DNA of 57,495 nucleotides from NCBI RefSeq assembly GCF_002797375.1, contig NZ_KZ454941.1:2080344-2137838 (forward strand), written 5' to 3'. Below the pieces are notes generated by a model that had not been told where the DNA came from, did no database searches, and saw nothing but the letters and a program-made list of their open reading frames with translations. Made by a program: the position numbers and the translations under genes. The DNA comes from Bacillus sp. FJAT-42315 (GTDB lineage: Bacteria; Bacillota; Bacilli; Bacillales; Domibacillaceae). Positions 1 through 8,167 of this stretch are shown piece after piece. The stretch's first letter is position 1. Each line of letters starts with the position of its first letter.

Positions 1-318
1 ACCGATCATCTTCTTTGGAAATGGAAAATATATAATATGCTTCTCAATTTAGAAGAGATTGATTCTAAACAAGTCACTTCCTATAAATCATGTCGACTTG
101 GGGCATGGTACTATAGTGACTTACATCCATCGATCAAAAAGAAACCAGCTTTTCAACAACTAGAAGAGCCTCATCAAGCAGTTCATCATTATGCAAAATT
201 AGCCGTGGAACATTATGAACAAGGCAATAATGATGAAGCTCAATCTGCTTTTGAAGAGCTGCAAAAGGCATCAGAGCACGTAATGGATTTATTATCTCAG
301 TTAGAAAAAGAAATCTAA
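1..318 (+). CDS. Methyl-accepting chemotaxis protein, C-terminal CZB domain (partial, 5' end outside window)
   Basis: The reading frame is open from base 1, so the gene begins left of the window and only its last 105 residues are visible. They form a chemoreceptor zinc-binding (CZB) domain. Visible residue 3 is the His of TDHLLWKWKIYNM, Cys31 is in CRLGAWYY, and His58 and His62 are in PHQAVHH, which gives the expected 3His/1Cys zinc site. CZB domains sit at the C-terminus of soluble or membrane chemoreceptors and sense zinc or oxidants such as hypochlorite; the sensing role is family knowledge. The ATG at 37 is internal to the domain and is not the start. The signalling domain itself is not visible. 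Confidence 0.85.
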   Translation, partial: TDHLLWKWKIYNMLLNLEEIDSKQVTSYKSCRLGAWYYSDLHPSIKKKPAFQQLEEPHQAVHHYAKLAVEHYEQGNNDEAQSAFEELQKASEHVMDLLSQLEKEI

Positions 319-330
319 CCATTAATAAAA

Positions 331-352
331 GGGCTACTTCTTCATGTAGCCC
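331..352. terminator. Intrinsic terminator between the chemoreceptor and desR
   Basis: GGGCTAC and GTAGCCC form a 7-bp stem with an 8-nt loop. On the minus strand the stem is followed by TTTTATTAAT, so it terminates desR best. On the plus strand the T-tract is weak. Confidence 0.7.
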
Positions 353-357
353 TCTGC

Positions 358-957
358 TTATTTAAACCAGCCCTTCTCCTTTGATTGGGAGATCGCTTCA
401 ATTCGATTTTTCACTTCTAGCTTATCAAAAATAGTTGAAATATAATTCCGAACCGTCCCTGTCGTAATATGAAGCTCTGTGGCAATTTCTTTTGTGCTTT
501 TCCCGTCAGCCACAAGAGCTAATACATCTTTTTCTCTCTCTGTTAAAGGATTTTCTTCACTATAAAAGTCATCCATTAACTCCGGAGCATAGATTCGACT
601 GCCCGACATAATGCTTCGAATCGAGCTAGCCAACTCTTCGCTTGGGCTATCCTTTAATAAATAGCCACTTACCTTCGCTTTTAATGCTCGTTGAAAATAG
701 CCTGTACGAGCAAATGTCGTTAAAATAATTACTTTACAGTCAAGCCCTTTTAGTTCTTCTGCTGCCTCTAGCCCACTTTTTCCTGGCATTTCAATATCCA
801 TAATACAGACATCCGGCTCTAATTGCTGCACAAGAGCAATCGCCTCTTCCCCATTCGCCGCTTGTCCGACCACTTCCATATCATCTTCTAAATTGAGCAA
901 GGAACCTAAGGCTCCTAACAGCATCCGCTGATCTTCAGCAATCACTATTCGAATCAT
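358..957 (-). CDS. desR: Response regulator DesR (NarL/LuxR family)
   Basis: 199 residues: an N-terminal receiver with the acidic pair E8/D9 and phosphoacceptor D54 (CIMDIEMPG), then a C-terminal LuxR-type HTH (LTEREKDVLALVADGKSTKEIA, roughly 135-190). D54 is the same position as in B. subtilis DesR. In the known system phosphorylated DesR activates the lipid desaturase gene des after a temperature drop. It is the last gene of des-desK-desR and overlaps desK by 4 bp (ATGA), so the two are translationally coupled. The identification rests on the sequence and on the complete operon context. Confidence 0.93.
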   Translation of the reverse strand: MIRIVIAEDQRMLLGALGSLLNLEDDMEVVGQAANGEEAIALVQQLEPDVCIMDIEMPGKSGLEAAEELKGLDCKVIILTTFARTGYFQRALKAKVSGYLLKDSPSEELASSIRSIMSGSRIYAPELMDDFYSEENPLTEREKDVLALVADGKSTKEIATELHITTGTVRNYISTIFDKLEVKNRIEAISQSKEKGWFK

Positions 958-2090
958 TTAAGACTCTCCTTTTCTCTCTGACGAATGTGATTAGGAATTT
1001 TCATAATCAAGGTCGTTCCATGATTGTTTACGACTTCTAATGTCCCGTTCACAAACTCTAGACGCTCTCGCATCCCTAACAACCCGCTACCTTTACCGAC
1101 ATTATTTTCTTCCACAAGACCAACACCATCATCTTGAACAAACAGTCGAACATGATCGGCTGTTTGTTCCACACGGATGTGACAAGTAGAGGCATGGCTA
1201 TGCTTCACAATATTCGTCACCGCTTCTTTCATACACATACTTAATATATTTTCTAAGAACAAAGATACATTCGTTAATTTCAATTCTGGTTCACTAATTA
1301 ATTCAATTTGAGCCGCCTTTAAAATTTGTCTCACAAGAACCATTTCTTCTGATAAGCGAGCTCCACGCATCGAGGAGACCATTTTTCTCACTTCTTTTAA
1401 CGCGGTTCGAGCCGTTTGTTGAACGTCTGTCATTTCATTGCGAGCTTGCTCCGGATTTTTAAACACTAACTTTTGAGCTAAATCGCTTTTCAGGCCAATT
1501 AGTGAAAGCTTTTGTCCCAATGTATCATGCAAATCTCGGGCAATTCGTTGACGCTCTTCCTGTTTAACCAACTCTGAAATTCGATCATTGGCATCCTTTA
1601 ATTTCACTTCAAGCTCTTCCTGCTTTTTCTTATTATAAATATTAAATGGAAGGAGAATAACACTAATCCAAATAATGATAATAAACGGCAGCTGTGATAA
1701 AAATAATTCATCTTGCAGAACGATATTATAATTAATCGAGATTGTCGTAGCGACAAGGTGAATCACATATAGCGTAATAAAAGCACCACGTTTTTTGATA
1801 TGTCCATTATAATAGGCAATATAAAACGCAAAATAGACAAATTGAAACAGAATCGTCATCGTGATCGATATCGTGATCAGAATACAGGACCACAAATAAA
1901 CAGGCCAATTATTTGAAATAAACGCAAACCGTAAAGAAACAAAAAACAAAACCGTTAAAATAATCCCAACAATAATTTCAACCGTCGAAGAAGATTGAAA
2001 AATAAAATAAAAAGGAAGAAAGCTCAAAATACTCCATATATAAGGGGCTGTTCCAGTACCTTTTTGAAAAATCTTCAATCGTTTCAACAT
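954..2090 (-). CDS. desK: Sensor histidine kinase DesK (thermosensor)
   Basis: The N-terminal half (about 15-155) holds four to five hydrophobic segments. It is followed by a coiled linker, a HisKA_3 H-box (RIARDLHDTLGQKLSLIGLK) and a HATPase domain ending with GKGSGLLGMRERL. The start is set at the ATG at 2090 because GAGGG lies 7 nt upstream; this puts the phosphorylated His at residue 188, as in B. subtilis DesK. A TTG start six codons earlier is possible but has no ribosome binding site. DesK measures membrane order and switches between kinase and phosphatase towards DesR. Confidence 0.93.
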   Translation of the reverse strand: MLKRLKIFQKGTGTAPYIWSILSFLPFYFIFQSSSTVEIIVGIILTVLFFVSLRFAFISNNWPVYLWSCILITISITMTILFQFVYFAFYIAYYNGHIKKRGAFITLYVIHLVATTISINYNIVLQDELFLSQLPFIIIIWISVILLPFNIYNKKKQEELEVKLKDANDRISELVKQEERQRIARDLHDTLGQKLSLIGLKSDLAQKLVFKNPEQARNEMTDVQQTARTALKEVRKMVSSMRGARLSEEMVLVRQILKAAQIELISEPELKLTNVSLFLENILSMCMKEAVTNIVKHSHASTCHIRVEQTADHVRLFVQDDGVGLVEENNVGKGSGLLGMRERLEFVNGTLEVVNNHGTTLIMKIPNHIRQREKESLK

Positions 2091-2162
2091 ATTTAAACCC
2101 TCATTCAATCATTTCACATCATTTCATCTATTATTTTACCATATCTTCCTAGCTAATAGCAG

Positions 2163-2222
2163 AAAAACCATGTATCCTCACTATAACGAAATGTTGTAAA
2201 AGAGGAAAGACACATGGTTTTT
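2163..2222 (-). terminator. Hairpin between des and desK
   Basis: Perfect 11-bp arms AAAAACCATGT and ACATGGTTTTT are separated by 38 nt and lie directly downstream of the des stop codon. It probably ends or attenuates the des transcript, so that desKR would depend partly on readthrough or on its own promoter. A similar des/desKR separation is known in B. subtilis. Confidence 0.65.
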
Positions 2223-2235
2223 ATGAATGAAGTGT

Positions 2236-3276
2236 TTATTTTTGTTTTACAGGAACATACGCCTGTTTCTTATTTCGATTGTTAGCATATTGTTTTAGTT
2301 CTTTAAACCCAATAAATTGATCGTTTTTATCATCCCATAAACGGAATTTCAACGAGGTTAAGCTCGTCGCTAATGTAACTGTTGGGACATTTTGTAAAGG
2401 TTTCGTCTCATTATGAGCCTCTTCAAGCTTATAATTCGGAACTCTTGGACTTAAATGATGAACATGATGGAAACCGATATTCCCTGTCAACCATTGCAAT
2501 GGCTTAGGAAGCTTGTAGAAAGAACTTCCCTCTACCGCTGCTTTCACATAATCCCAATGTTCATTTTCTTCAAAGTAAGAATCTTCAAATGTATGTTGTA
2601 CATAAAACAACCATACACCGACAGCGCCTGCAATTAAAAAGATCGGCGCTTCAACTAAAAGGAAGGCTTTCCAACCTATCGTCCAGCAAAGAAGAGCGAT
2701 GATGGAAACGATTGCTACATTTGTGAAGTACACATTTAATCTCTCTTTCTTTCTTGCCCCTTTTCGGTTAAAACGATTCGTAATCAAGAATACATATGTC
2801 GGTCCAATTCCAAACATCACAATTGGGTTACGATACAAACGATACGCGATCCGGCGCCATAGTGGAGCTTCTAAATACTCATCCACCGTTAACATCCAAA
2901 TATCTCCCGTTCCGCGCTTATCTAAATTACCGCTCGTTGCGTGATGGACTGAATGACTATGCTGCCATTGATAAAACGGGAAGAACGTCAAGATACCAGT
3001 AATTGTACCAACAATTTGATTCGCTTTGCGATTTTTAAAGAATGAATTGTGGGTGCAATCATGAAAGATTATAAAAACCCGTGTCATCAAAAAAGCACCA
3101 ACTGTAGCAAAAACTAAAGTGAGTAAATATGAAATCTCGAGACTTTGGTAAGCCAAAATCCACATGAGAATAAAAGGAACGATCGTGTTAAATAACTGTC
3201 GGACACTATCTTTTGTACTCGATTTCTCAAACGGAGCCATTTGTTTTCTTAATTGCTTTTGTTGTTGAATCGTCAT
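2236..3276 (-). CDS. des: Acyl-lipid (fatty acid) desaturase Des
   Basis: 346 residues, an integral membrane desaturase with the three His boxes HDCTHNSFF, HSHSVHH and HHVHH, and with four or more hydrophobic segments between them. It introduces a cis double bond into acyl chains of membrane phospholipids (delta-5 in B. subtilis Des), using oxygen and reduced ferredoxin or flavodoxin. The start at 3276 has AAGGGG upstream. It is first in the des-desK-desR cluster, whose products sense membrane order and induce this gene. All His ligands are present, so it should be active. Confidence 0.93.
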   Translation of the reverse strand: MTIQQQKQLRKQMAPFEKSSTKDSVRQLFNTIVPFILMWILAYQSLEISYLLTLVFATVGAFLMTRVFIIFHDCTHNSFFKNRKANQIVGTITGILTFFPFYQWQHSHSVHHATSGNLDKRGTGDIWMLTVDEYLEAPLWRRIAYRLYRNPIVMFGIGPTYVFLITNRFNRKGARKKERLNVYFTNVAIVSIIALLCWTIGWKAFLLVEAPIFLIAGAVGVWLFYVQHTFEDSYFEENEHWDYVKAAVEGSSFYKLPKPLQWLTGNIGFHHVHHLSPRVPNYKLEEAHNETKPLQNVPTVTLATSLTSLKFRLWDDKNDQFIGFKELKQYANNRNKKQAYVPVKQK

Positions 3277-3305
3277 GTCTTTCCCCTTCTTTCCTTGATA
3301 TCATC

Positions 3306-3361
3306 ATTGTAAAGAAGGAAAATGACTCTTTGAAGTAGCACCCGTCATATAGGGAGTATGA
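3306..3361 (-). promoter_or_regulatory. Candidate des promoter with upstream dyad (DesR operator?)
   Basis: On the minus strand there is a -35-like TTCAAA (3329-3334), a 17-bp spacer and -10 TACAAT (3306-3311). Further upstream TCATA (3345-3349) and TATGA (3357-3361) form an inverted repeat with a 7-bp spacer, centred about 20 bp upstream of the -35 box. DesR is known to activate des from sites upstream of and near -35. The assignment is inferred from position only. Confidence 0.45.
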
Positions 3362-3510
3362 TAAATGTCATGTCCCACTGAAAAAGCTAGAGTAGATGCG
3401 GGTTTAAACGAATAATTTAGGTGTTATTTTTCAAAAAATTCATTTTTTATACGAGCGTTCGCTTTGTCAATTGGTGAAATAACCATTTAAAAGATCTCTA
3501 GAACAAAGAG

Positions 3511-3554
3511 AATATCCCAAAAGTCCTTTTTTTCATAGACTTTTGGAATATCCC
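3511..3554. terminator. Hairpin downstream of the MerR-type gene
   Basis: CCAAAAGTC (3517-3525) and GACTTTTGG (3538-3546) pair, with further partial pairing of the flanking AATATCCC sequences. The T-tract follows on the plus strand, which is the wrong side for the minus-strand gene at 3588, so its function as a terminator is uncertain. The remaining 3362-3510 bases between this hairpin and the des promoter show nothing recognisable. Confidence 0.4.
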
Positions 3555-3587
3555 TTTTTAAATAAGTTTACATAATATAATTATGAT

Positions 3588-4325
3588 TCACTTGTTATTA
3601 TCAGCATACACAGCCATCGCATCTCGCATAAATCGAGCTAATCCTTCTCCGTATTGATCAATGTTCTTCGTAAAGCGCTCATCATCCACATACATTTGCC
3701 CTAGCCCTTTAAAAGCTTCAAGCGAGTAATTCCCCATTTTATTCAAAAAGTTATACCATTCTTTAATCACTTCTTGTGCTTCCTGAGAGGCTGGAGAATG
3801 ATGACGAAGAGCGGCCAATTTTTTATAGATGACATCCCATTCCTTAGACATTTCTTTTTGCTCATCTTTTGTTATATTTCCTATTTTCTTGTTAGACTCA
3901 TCCACCGCCTGATCGCCCCAGCGCTCCCTTGCTTCTTGTTCGTATGGATTATGACTAAAATCAAACCCTGCAAATTTCTCTTTGTTGGACATGTTAATTT
4001 CCCCTTTCATATGTTGAATCGTTTGATCAATCGTCCCAAGCATTCGATCAATTCTCTGGCGCTTCTCCAGCAACATTTTTCGATGGAGTTGAAGAGCCTC
4101 TTCCCGGTCAAATGAAGGACTGTTAATCACTTCTTTAATCTTTTTCAAAGGAAAGTCTAGCTCTCTGAAAAATAAAATCTGTTGCAACGTCTCAAGGTTG
4201 TCGTTAGAGTATAGGCGATATCCCGCTTCTGTTACCTCATCAGGAACCAATAATCCGATTTCATCATAATGATGCAGAGTACGTACACTAATCCCAACTA
4301 AATCAGATACTTCTTTCACTCTCAT
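3588..4325 (-). CDS. MerR-family regulator with TipAS effector domain (TipA/Mta-like)
   Basis: 245 residues. Residues 1-70 are a MerR winged helix ([26 protein letters not shown]... AGYRLYS), residues 75-110 a dimerisation coiled coil ([20 protein letters not shown]), and residues 118-243 a TipAS ligand-binding domain ([12 protein letters not shown]). Family members such as Mta and TipAL bind large hydrophobic or thiopeptide drugs and activate promoters with long spacers by untwisting DNA. An internal ATG ([10 protein letters not shown]) may give a short form made only of the TipAS domain, as in TipAS. The upstream promoter has a 19-bp spacer, so autoregulation is likely. No efflux gene lies next to it. 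Confidence 0.85.
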   Translation of the reverse strand: MRVKEVSDLVGISVRTLHHYDEIGLLVPDEVTEAGYRLYSNDNLETLQQILFFRELDFPLKKIKEVINSPSFDREEALQLHRKMLLEKRQRIDRMLGTIDQTIQHMKGEINMSNKEKFAGFDFSHNPYEQEARERWGDQAVDESNKKIGNITKDEQKEMSKEWDVIYKKLAALRHHSPASQEAQEVIKEWYNFLNKMGNYSLEAFKGLGQMYVDDERFTKNIDQYGEGLARFMRDAMAVYADNNK

Positions 4326-4351
4326 TCCTTATTGGCCTCCCTTCACCACTA

Positions 4352-4382
4352 ACAATAAAGTATGACGTAACGTTAGAGTCAA
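4352..4382 (-). promoter_or_regulatory. MerR-type promoter with 19-bp spacer
   Basis: Minus strand: -35 TTGACT (4377-4382), a spacer of exactly 19 bp (4358-4376) and -10 TATTGT (4352-4357). The spacer contains CTAACGTTACG with the self-complementary core TAACGTTA. A 19-bp spacer with a central dyad is the signature of promoters remodelled by MerR-family activators, and the gene behind it encodes one. Confidence 0.65.
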
Positions 4383-4538
4383 GCGCTAAATAACTTCCTT
4401 TTATAAGTTAAACGAGAGGATGTGTCGTTTTTGCAAAAAATTATATTTTTCAGAAAATAAAACTATAACGTTTGACTGTATGGTTTTCTATATGCTAAAT
4501 TTTAGCTAATTTATAATGACATAGAGGAGAGAAAAAAG

Positions 4539-5531
4539 ATGTTAAAAAATTTTTTGGCCCGCTTTGGAAAGGGTGCCGCTAAAGTTGATTTGCGTTTTGA
4601 AAATCGTCCGTATGTTACTGGTGACATAGTAACTGGAGAAGTACATATACAAGGCGGAGAAGTAGAACAAAAAATAAACAGTTTGTCTGTCCGCCTTATG
4701 ATGAATGTCACAACAAAGGAAGGAAAGGTAACTCGAGAGGTTACATCCATTCCACTTGCAGGAGCAGGTGTCATTTCGGCTAAAGAGCTAAGAGTAATCC
4801 CTTTCACATATACAATTCCATTAAATTTACCAGTTTCAAGACATAAAGTATCTTATTATTTTGATACACAGCTGGATATTGACGGTGGCTTTGATCGTAC
4901 AGATGTAGATCACTTAATGGTAGATGTGCAAAAACCAGTGCGAGCTATTTTTCAAGCATTAGAACATCTAGGATTTCGTGAAAAAGCAAACTCTGGAAAA
5001 TTAGATAAATACGGTCAAGAATTTGCCTTTTCACCAACAGGAATGTTTTCTGGACAAGTGAACGAGGTAGAACTTCGTTTTGCATATGAAGACACAGGTG
5101 TATATGTGTGGATGGAAGTAGACTGTCGACAAGGCTATCAAGAAATTGAAGCAAAAAGAGAGTTTTTCTTAGAAAATTTAGTACTGCAATATGAAACGCA
5201 GTTAGTAAAGCTGTTACAACAATATATAACAGAAGCGGTAGAAAACCCTTATATGTATGAACAACCATTCTCTTATAAATCTAACTCTGCTTATCATGGT
5301 ACCCACGGTAGTTCATTAAATGGAATGGTTGGTGGTTTAGCGATAGGGATACTAGGTAGTATGTTGCTGAGTGAAATAATGGATAGTCTAGGTGAAATGG
5401 CTGAAAATGCAGCAGAAGGTTTCGGGTTTGAAGAAGATGATTTTGAAGAAAATGACTTTGAAGATGATGGCGACGACGGTGGATTCTTTGATTTCGGTGA
5501 TGATGGCGGTTTTGATGGTGGGGATGATTAA
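4539..5531 (+). CDS. spo0M: Sporulation-control protein Spo0M (arrestin-fold) with extra acidic tail
   Basis: 330 residues; the start has GAGGAG 10 nt upstream. Residues 1-240 are the Spo0M arrestin-like beta-sandwich (opening FLARFGKGAAKVDLRFENR, then YVTGDIVTGEVHIQGG). In B. subtilis Spo0M affects early sporulation and cell shape. The protein is longer than the usual roughly 255 residues. After a Gly-rich hydrophobic stretch (SSLNGMVGGLAIGILGSMLLS) it ends in about 45 residues that are almost all Asp, Glu, Gly and Phe. The gene stands alone, flanked by the MerR gene on the other strand and a strong terminator. Confidence 0.88.
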   Translation: MLKNFLARFGKGAAKVDLRFENRPYVTGDIVTGEVHIQGGEVEQKINSLSVRLMMNVTTKEGKVTREVTSIPLAGAGVISAKELRVIPFTYTIPLNLPVSRHKVSYYFDTQLDIDGGFDRTDVDHLMVDVQKPVRAIFQALEHLGFREKANSGKLDKYGQEFAFSPTGMFSGQVNEVELRFAYEDTGVYVWMEVDCRQGYQEIEAKREFFLENLVLQYETQLVKLLQQYITEAVENPYMYEQPFSYKSNSAYHGTHGSSLNGMVGGLAIGILGSMLLSEIMDSLGEMAENAAEGFGFEEDDFEENDFEDDGDDGGFFDFGDDGGFDGGDD

Positions 5532-5536
5532 GATGA

Positions 5537-5563
5537 ATAGGCAGAGAGGATTCTCTGCCTATT
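5537..5563 (+). terminator. Intrinsic terminator of spo0M
   Basis: AATAGGCAGAGA pairs with TCTCTGCCTATT over a 3-nt loop and is followed by a T run (ATTTTTTG). Confidence 0.85.
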
Positions 5564-5595
5564 TTTTGTTTACTAGCTTCATATAATCAAAATGA

Positions 5596-6252
5596 TTAAT
5601 CTTTCATTAAGTGCACAAAAAGCAACAGTAAAAACGAAAGACTAACCATACAAATCACCCACATCCAAGCCATCTCCATATTGCCAGAATCAATCGCAAT
5701 GTAGATGGCTAACGGCGTGGTCTGCGTTTTTCCTGGGAGATTTCCGGCAAACATTAACGTCGCACCAAACTCTCCTAGCGCTCTAGTAAAACTTAAGATT
5801 CCACCTGAAATAATCGCTTTTAAAGCGAGTGGAATCGAAATGAAAAATAGAATTTTCCACTCACTTGCTCCATCTACACGGGCAGCATCTTCTATGTCAT
5901 GATCAACTGCTTCAAATCCAGTTTTAGCTGATTGGTACATGAGCGGAAACGCAACGACAGTCGAAGCAATGACAGCTGCCCACCAAGTAAACATGACAGG
6001 CTGGTGAAATAACCACTCGATCACTTGTCCGATGACGCTATTTTTTCCGAATACAATAATTAATAAAAAACCGACGACAGTAGGTGGTAACACTAAAGGC
6101 AACAGTAAAATTGTTTCCAAGATCACCTTACCTTTAAATGAGCGATTCGCCATGATCTTCCCCAATAAAATGCCGGTCACTAATACAATGAACCCTGAGA
6201 CAACGGCAATTTCAACGGAAAGCTTGACTGGTGACCAAAAATCGGTGGCCAT
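5596..6252 (-). CDS. modB: Molybdate ABC transporter permease ModB
   Basis: 218 residues with five or six hydrophobic segments and the MetI/ModB EAA loop (GFEAVDHDIEDAARVDGASEW). RALGEFGATLMFAGN is a very characteristic ModB signature. It lies 4 bp after modA and is co-transcribed with it. It forms the membrane channel for molybdate or tungstate delivered by ModA. No ATPase gene (modC) follows; the next gene downstream is convergent spo0M. Confidence 0.93.
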   Translation of the reverse strand: MATDFWSPVKLSVEIAVVSGFIVLVTGILLGKIMANRSFKGKVILETILLLPLVLPPTVVGFLLIIVFGKNSVIGQVIEWLFHQPVMFTWWAAVIASTVVAFPLMYQSAKTGFEAVDHDIEDAARVDGASEWKILFFISIPLALKAIISGGILSFTRALGEFGATLMFAGNLPGKTQTTPLAIYIAIDSGNMEMAWMWVICMVSLSFLLLLFVHLMKD

Positions 6253-6256
6253 TGAA

Positions 6257-7054
6257 TTAATTTACCCCTTTAAAACCATACTTTTCAAATGTTTCCATGG
6301 AGGTTGAGCTTTGTAGATATTCATAAAAGGTTTGTGCTTCTTTTTGATGAGCACTATCTTTAATCACTCCTACCGGATAAATAATCGGTGTATGTGTTTC
6401 TTCTTTAGCCGTAGCTGCGAGATCCACTTTCGTTGAAACCATCGCATCTGTTTTATAAACAATCCCAGCTTCTACATTGCCCGTTTCTACATATGTAAGT
6501 ACTTGGCGCACATCTTTGGCGTAAACGATCTTCTGTTCAACGTCTTTCCACACCTGTAAGTTTTCTAACGATTCCTTTGCATACTTTCCTGCAGGTACGG
6601 ATTCCGGTGTACCGATTGACAGTTTCTCTACTTTTTTCAAGTCTTCAAATGTTTGAATGTTTTTACCTGTCTCTTTTGGAACGATCAATACTAATTCATT
6701 CGCAAGAAGGTCTGTTCCTTTTTCCTTCTCAATCATTCCTTCTTCTACTAATTGATCGAATTTATCCTCTGCCGCTGAGAAAAAGAGATCGACCGGTGCT
6801 CCTTGAGAAATTTGTTGTTGCAAGGCACCTGAACCACCAAAGTTGTAAACAATCTTCACGTTTGGATGTTCCTTTTCGTAAGCAGCTTTAATATCATTTA
6901 ATGCATTTTGTAAACTAGCAGCAGCAGAAATCGTTAATTCGACTGATTCTTGCTTCGCTTTTTCTTCCGTTTTGCTTTCTTCCGAAGAAGAACATCCGGA
7001 TACGATGCTAAACATGAGCATCATTAAAATGATTACACCATAAAACTTTTTCAT
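6257..7054 (-). CDS. modA: Molybdate-binding lipoprotein ModA
   Basis: 265 residues from the ATG at 7054, chosen because AGGAAGGAAG lies just upstream; an ATG 27 bases earlier would leave the signal peptide out of register. MKKFYG, a hydrophobic core and the lipobox ending VSGCSSS mark a lipoprotein. The mature part is a periplasmic-binding-protein fold with ModA motifs (AAASLQNALNDIKAAYE, NFGGSGALQQQISQGAPVDLF). It captures molybdate outside the membrane for ModB. First gene of the modAB pair. Confidence 0.93.
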   Translation of the reverse strand: MKKFYGVIILMMLMFSIVSGCSSSEESKTEEKAKQESVELTISAAASLQNALNDIKAAYEKEHPNVKIVYNFGGSGALQQQISQGAPVDLFFSAAEDKFDQLVEEGMIEKEKGTDLLANELVLIVPKETGKNIQTFEDLKKVEKLSIGTPESVPAGKYAKESLENLQVWKDVEQKIVYAKDVRQVLTYVETGNVEAGIVYKTDAMVSTKVDLAATAKEETHTPIIYPVGVIKDSAHQKEAQTFYEYLQSSTSMETFEKYGFKGVN

Positions 7055-7089
7055 TTTTTTCTTCCTTCCTAAACTAATCATAACAAACC

Positions 7090-7111
7090 ATAACTAATTA
7101 TAATTAGTTAT
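7090..7111. promoter_or_regulatory. Perfect 22-bp palindrome in the modA / regulator intergenic region
   Basis: ATAACTAATTA is followed at once by its exact complement TAATTAGTTAT. It lies about 36 bp upstream of the modA start and about 84 bp upstream of the divergent regulator start. It contains TATAAT, which can serve as a -10 box for modA. This is the natural place for a repressor site, and the adjacent HTH/PBP protein is the obvious candidate to bind it. Confidence 0.6.
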
Positions 7112-7194
7112 AACGAAAAAGGAAAGACTTAATAAAAAGGATTTGTGACAAAGCACGGACGAATGAGATATGATAGAAGGATGGAGGGATAGAC

Positions 7195-8121
7195 ATGCCA
7201 AAAGAGCTTTCCTATACGATTGAGGAAGTTGCACAATTATTAAAGGTATCAAAATTGACAATATATGATCTTGTTAAAAAAGGAGAATTACCTGTATTCC
7301 GTGTAGGTAGACAAATGCGGATGGATGCGAACGACTTGGAGATGTACATCAAGAAACAGAAAACAGGGTCATCTCCTAGCCCTGCAATGACGCTGCCTAA
7401 ACCGCCAACGAAAGAAACCACGGCAATTGTCATTAGTGGACAAGACCTTGTTCTTGATTTATTAGGAAAATACATTGAAAAAAACTCGCATTATAAAACG
7501 CTGCGTTCGAATACTGGAAGCTTCAACAGTTTGATCTCGATGTACAACGGAGAATGCGATATCGTTAGTTTACATATGTTTGATGGGGATTCTAGTGAAT
7601 ACAACCTACCTTATGTGAAAAAGATATTAGTCAGCCATCCTTATATTTTATTGAATTTAGTTTCGCGAAAAGCCGGTCTTTACGTTCAAAAAGGAAATCC
7701 CTTAAACATCAAGACTTGGGCCGATTTGAATCAAGAACATGTGACAATCATCAATAGAGAAAAAGGATCAGGCGCAAGAATTCTGCTTGATGAACAGCTT
7801 CGCATCCATCAAATCTCTCCGTCAGAAATTAGAGGATATAATAAAGAGGAAACGAATCATCTCGGTATTGCTTCTGCCGTGGCAACAGGCGCGGCTGACG
7901 TTGGAGTAGGTATTGAAAAAGCGGCTAAAATCGTCGGGGTCGATTTTGTACCATTGATTACTGAACGGTATGATATCGTCATCTTAAAAACACCAGAAAA
8001 TAAACTGCTTATTGATCAAGTGAAGGATATACTTACTTCTACATCTTTTCATGCAGAAATCCAATCACTTGGAGATTATGATCTTTCACAAACAGGCTCG
8101 ATCATTTATGAAACTTTCTAG
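7195..8121 (+). CDS. One-component regulator: excisionase/MerR-like HTH fused to periplasmic-binding-protein domain (YvgK-like)
   Basis: 308 residues. Residues 1-55 are an HTH_17-type DNA-binding domain (YTIEEVAQLLKVSKLTIYDLVKKGELPVFRVGRQ). Residues 75-308 are a type-2 periplasmic-binding-protein-like domain (GSGARILLDEQL, ASAVATGAADVGVGIEKAA) with no signal peptide, so it acts in the cytoplasm. B. subtilis has the same arrangement (yvgK beside the modA/modB homologues yvgL/yvgM). The inferred role is sensing of molybdate or a related oxyanion and control of modAB through the palindrome at 7090-7111. A start with GGAGGG lies 7 nt upstream. Confidence 0.8.
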   Translation: MPKELSYTIEEVAQLLKVSKLTIYDLVKKGELPVFRVGRQMRMDANDLEMYIKKQKTGSSPSPAMTLPKPPTKETTAIVISGQDLVLDLLGKYIEKNSHYKTLRSNTGSFNSLISMYNGECDIVSLHMFDGDSSEYNLPYVKKILVSHPYILLNLVSRKAGLYVQKGNPLNIKTWADLNQEHVTIINREKGSGARILLDEQLRIHQISPSEIRGYNKEETNHLGIASAVATGAADVGVGIEKAAKIVGVDFVPLITERYDIVILKTPENKLLIDQVKDILTSTSFHAEIQSLGDYDLSQTGSIIYETF

Positions 8122-8127
8122 AACCAT

Positions 8128-8163
8128 AATAAAAACGCCCTTCTTATGGAGGACGTTTTTATT
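8128..8163. terminator. Bidirectional terminator
   Basis: AATAAAAACG and CGTTTTTATT pair around a GGGC/GGAC-containing stem, between two convergent genes. A-rich and T-rich flanks serve both strands. Confidence 0.75.
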
Positions 8164-8167
8164 ATAA

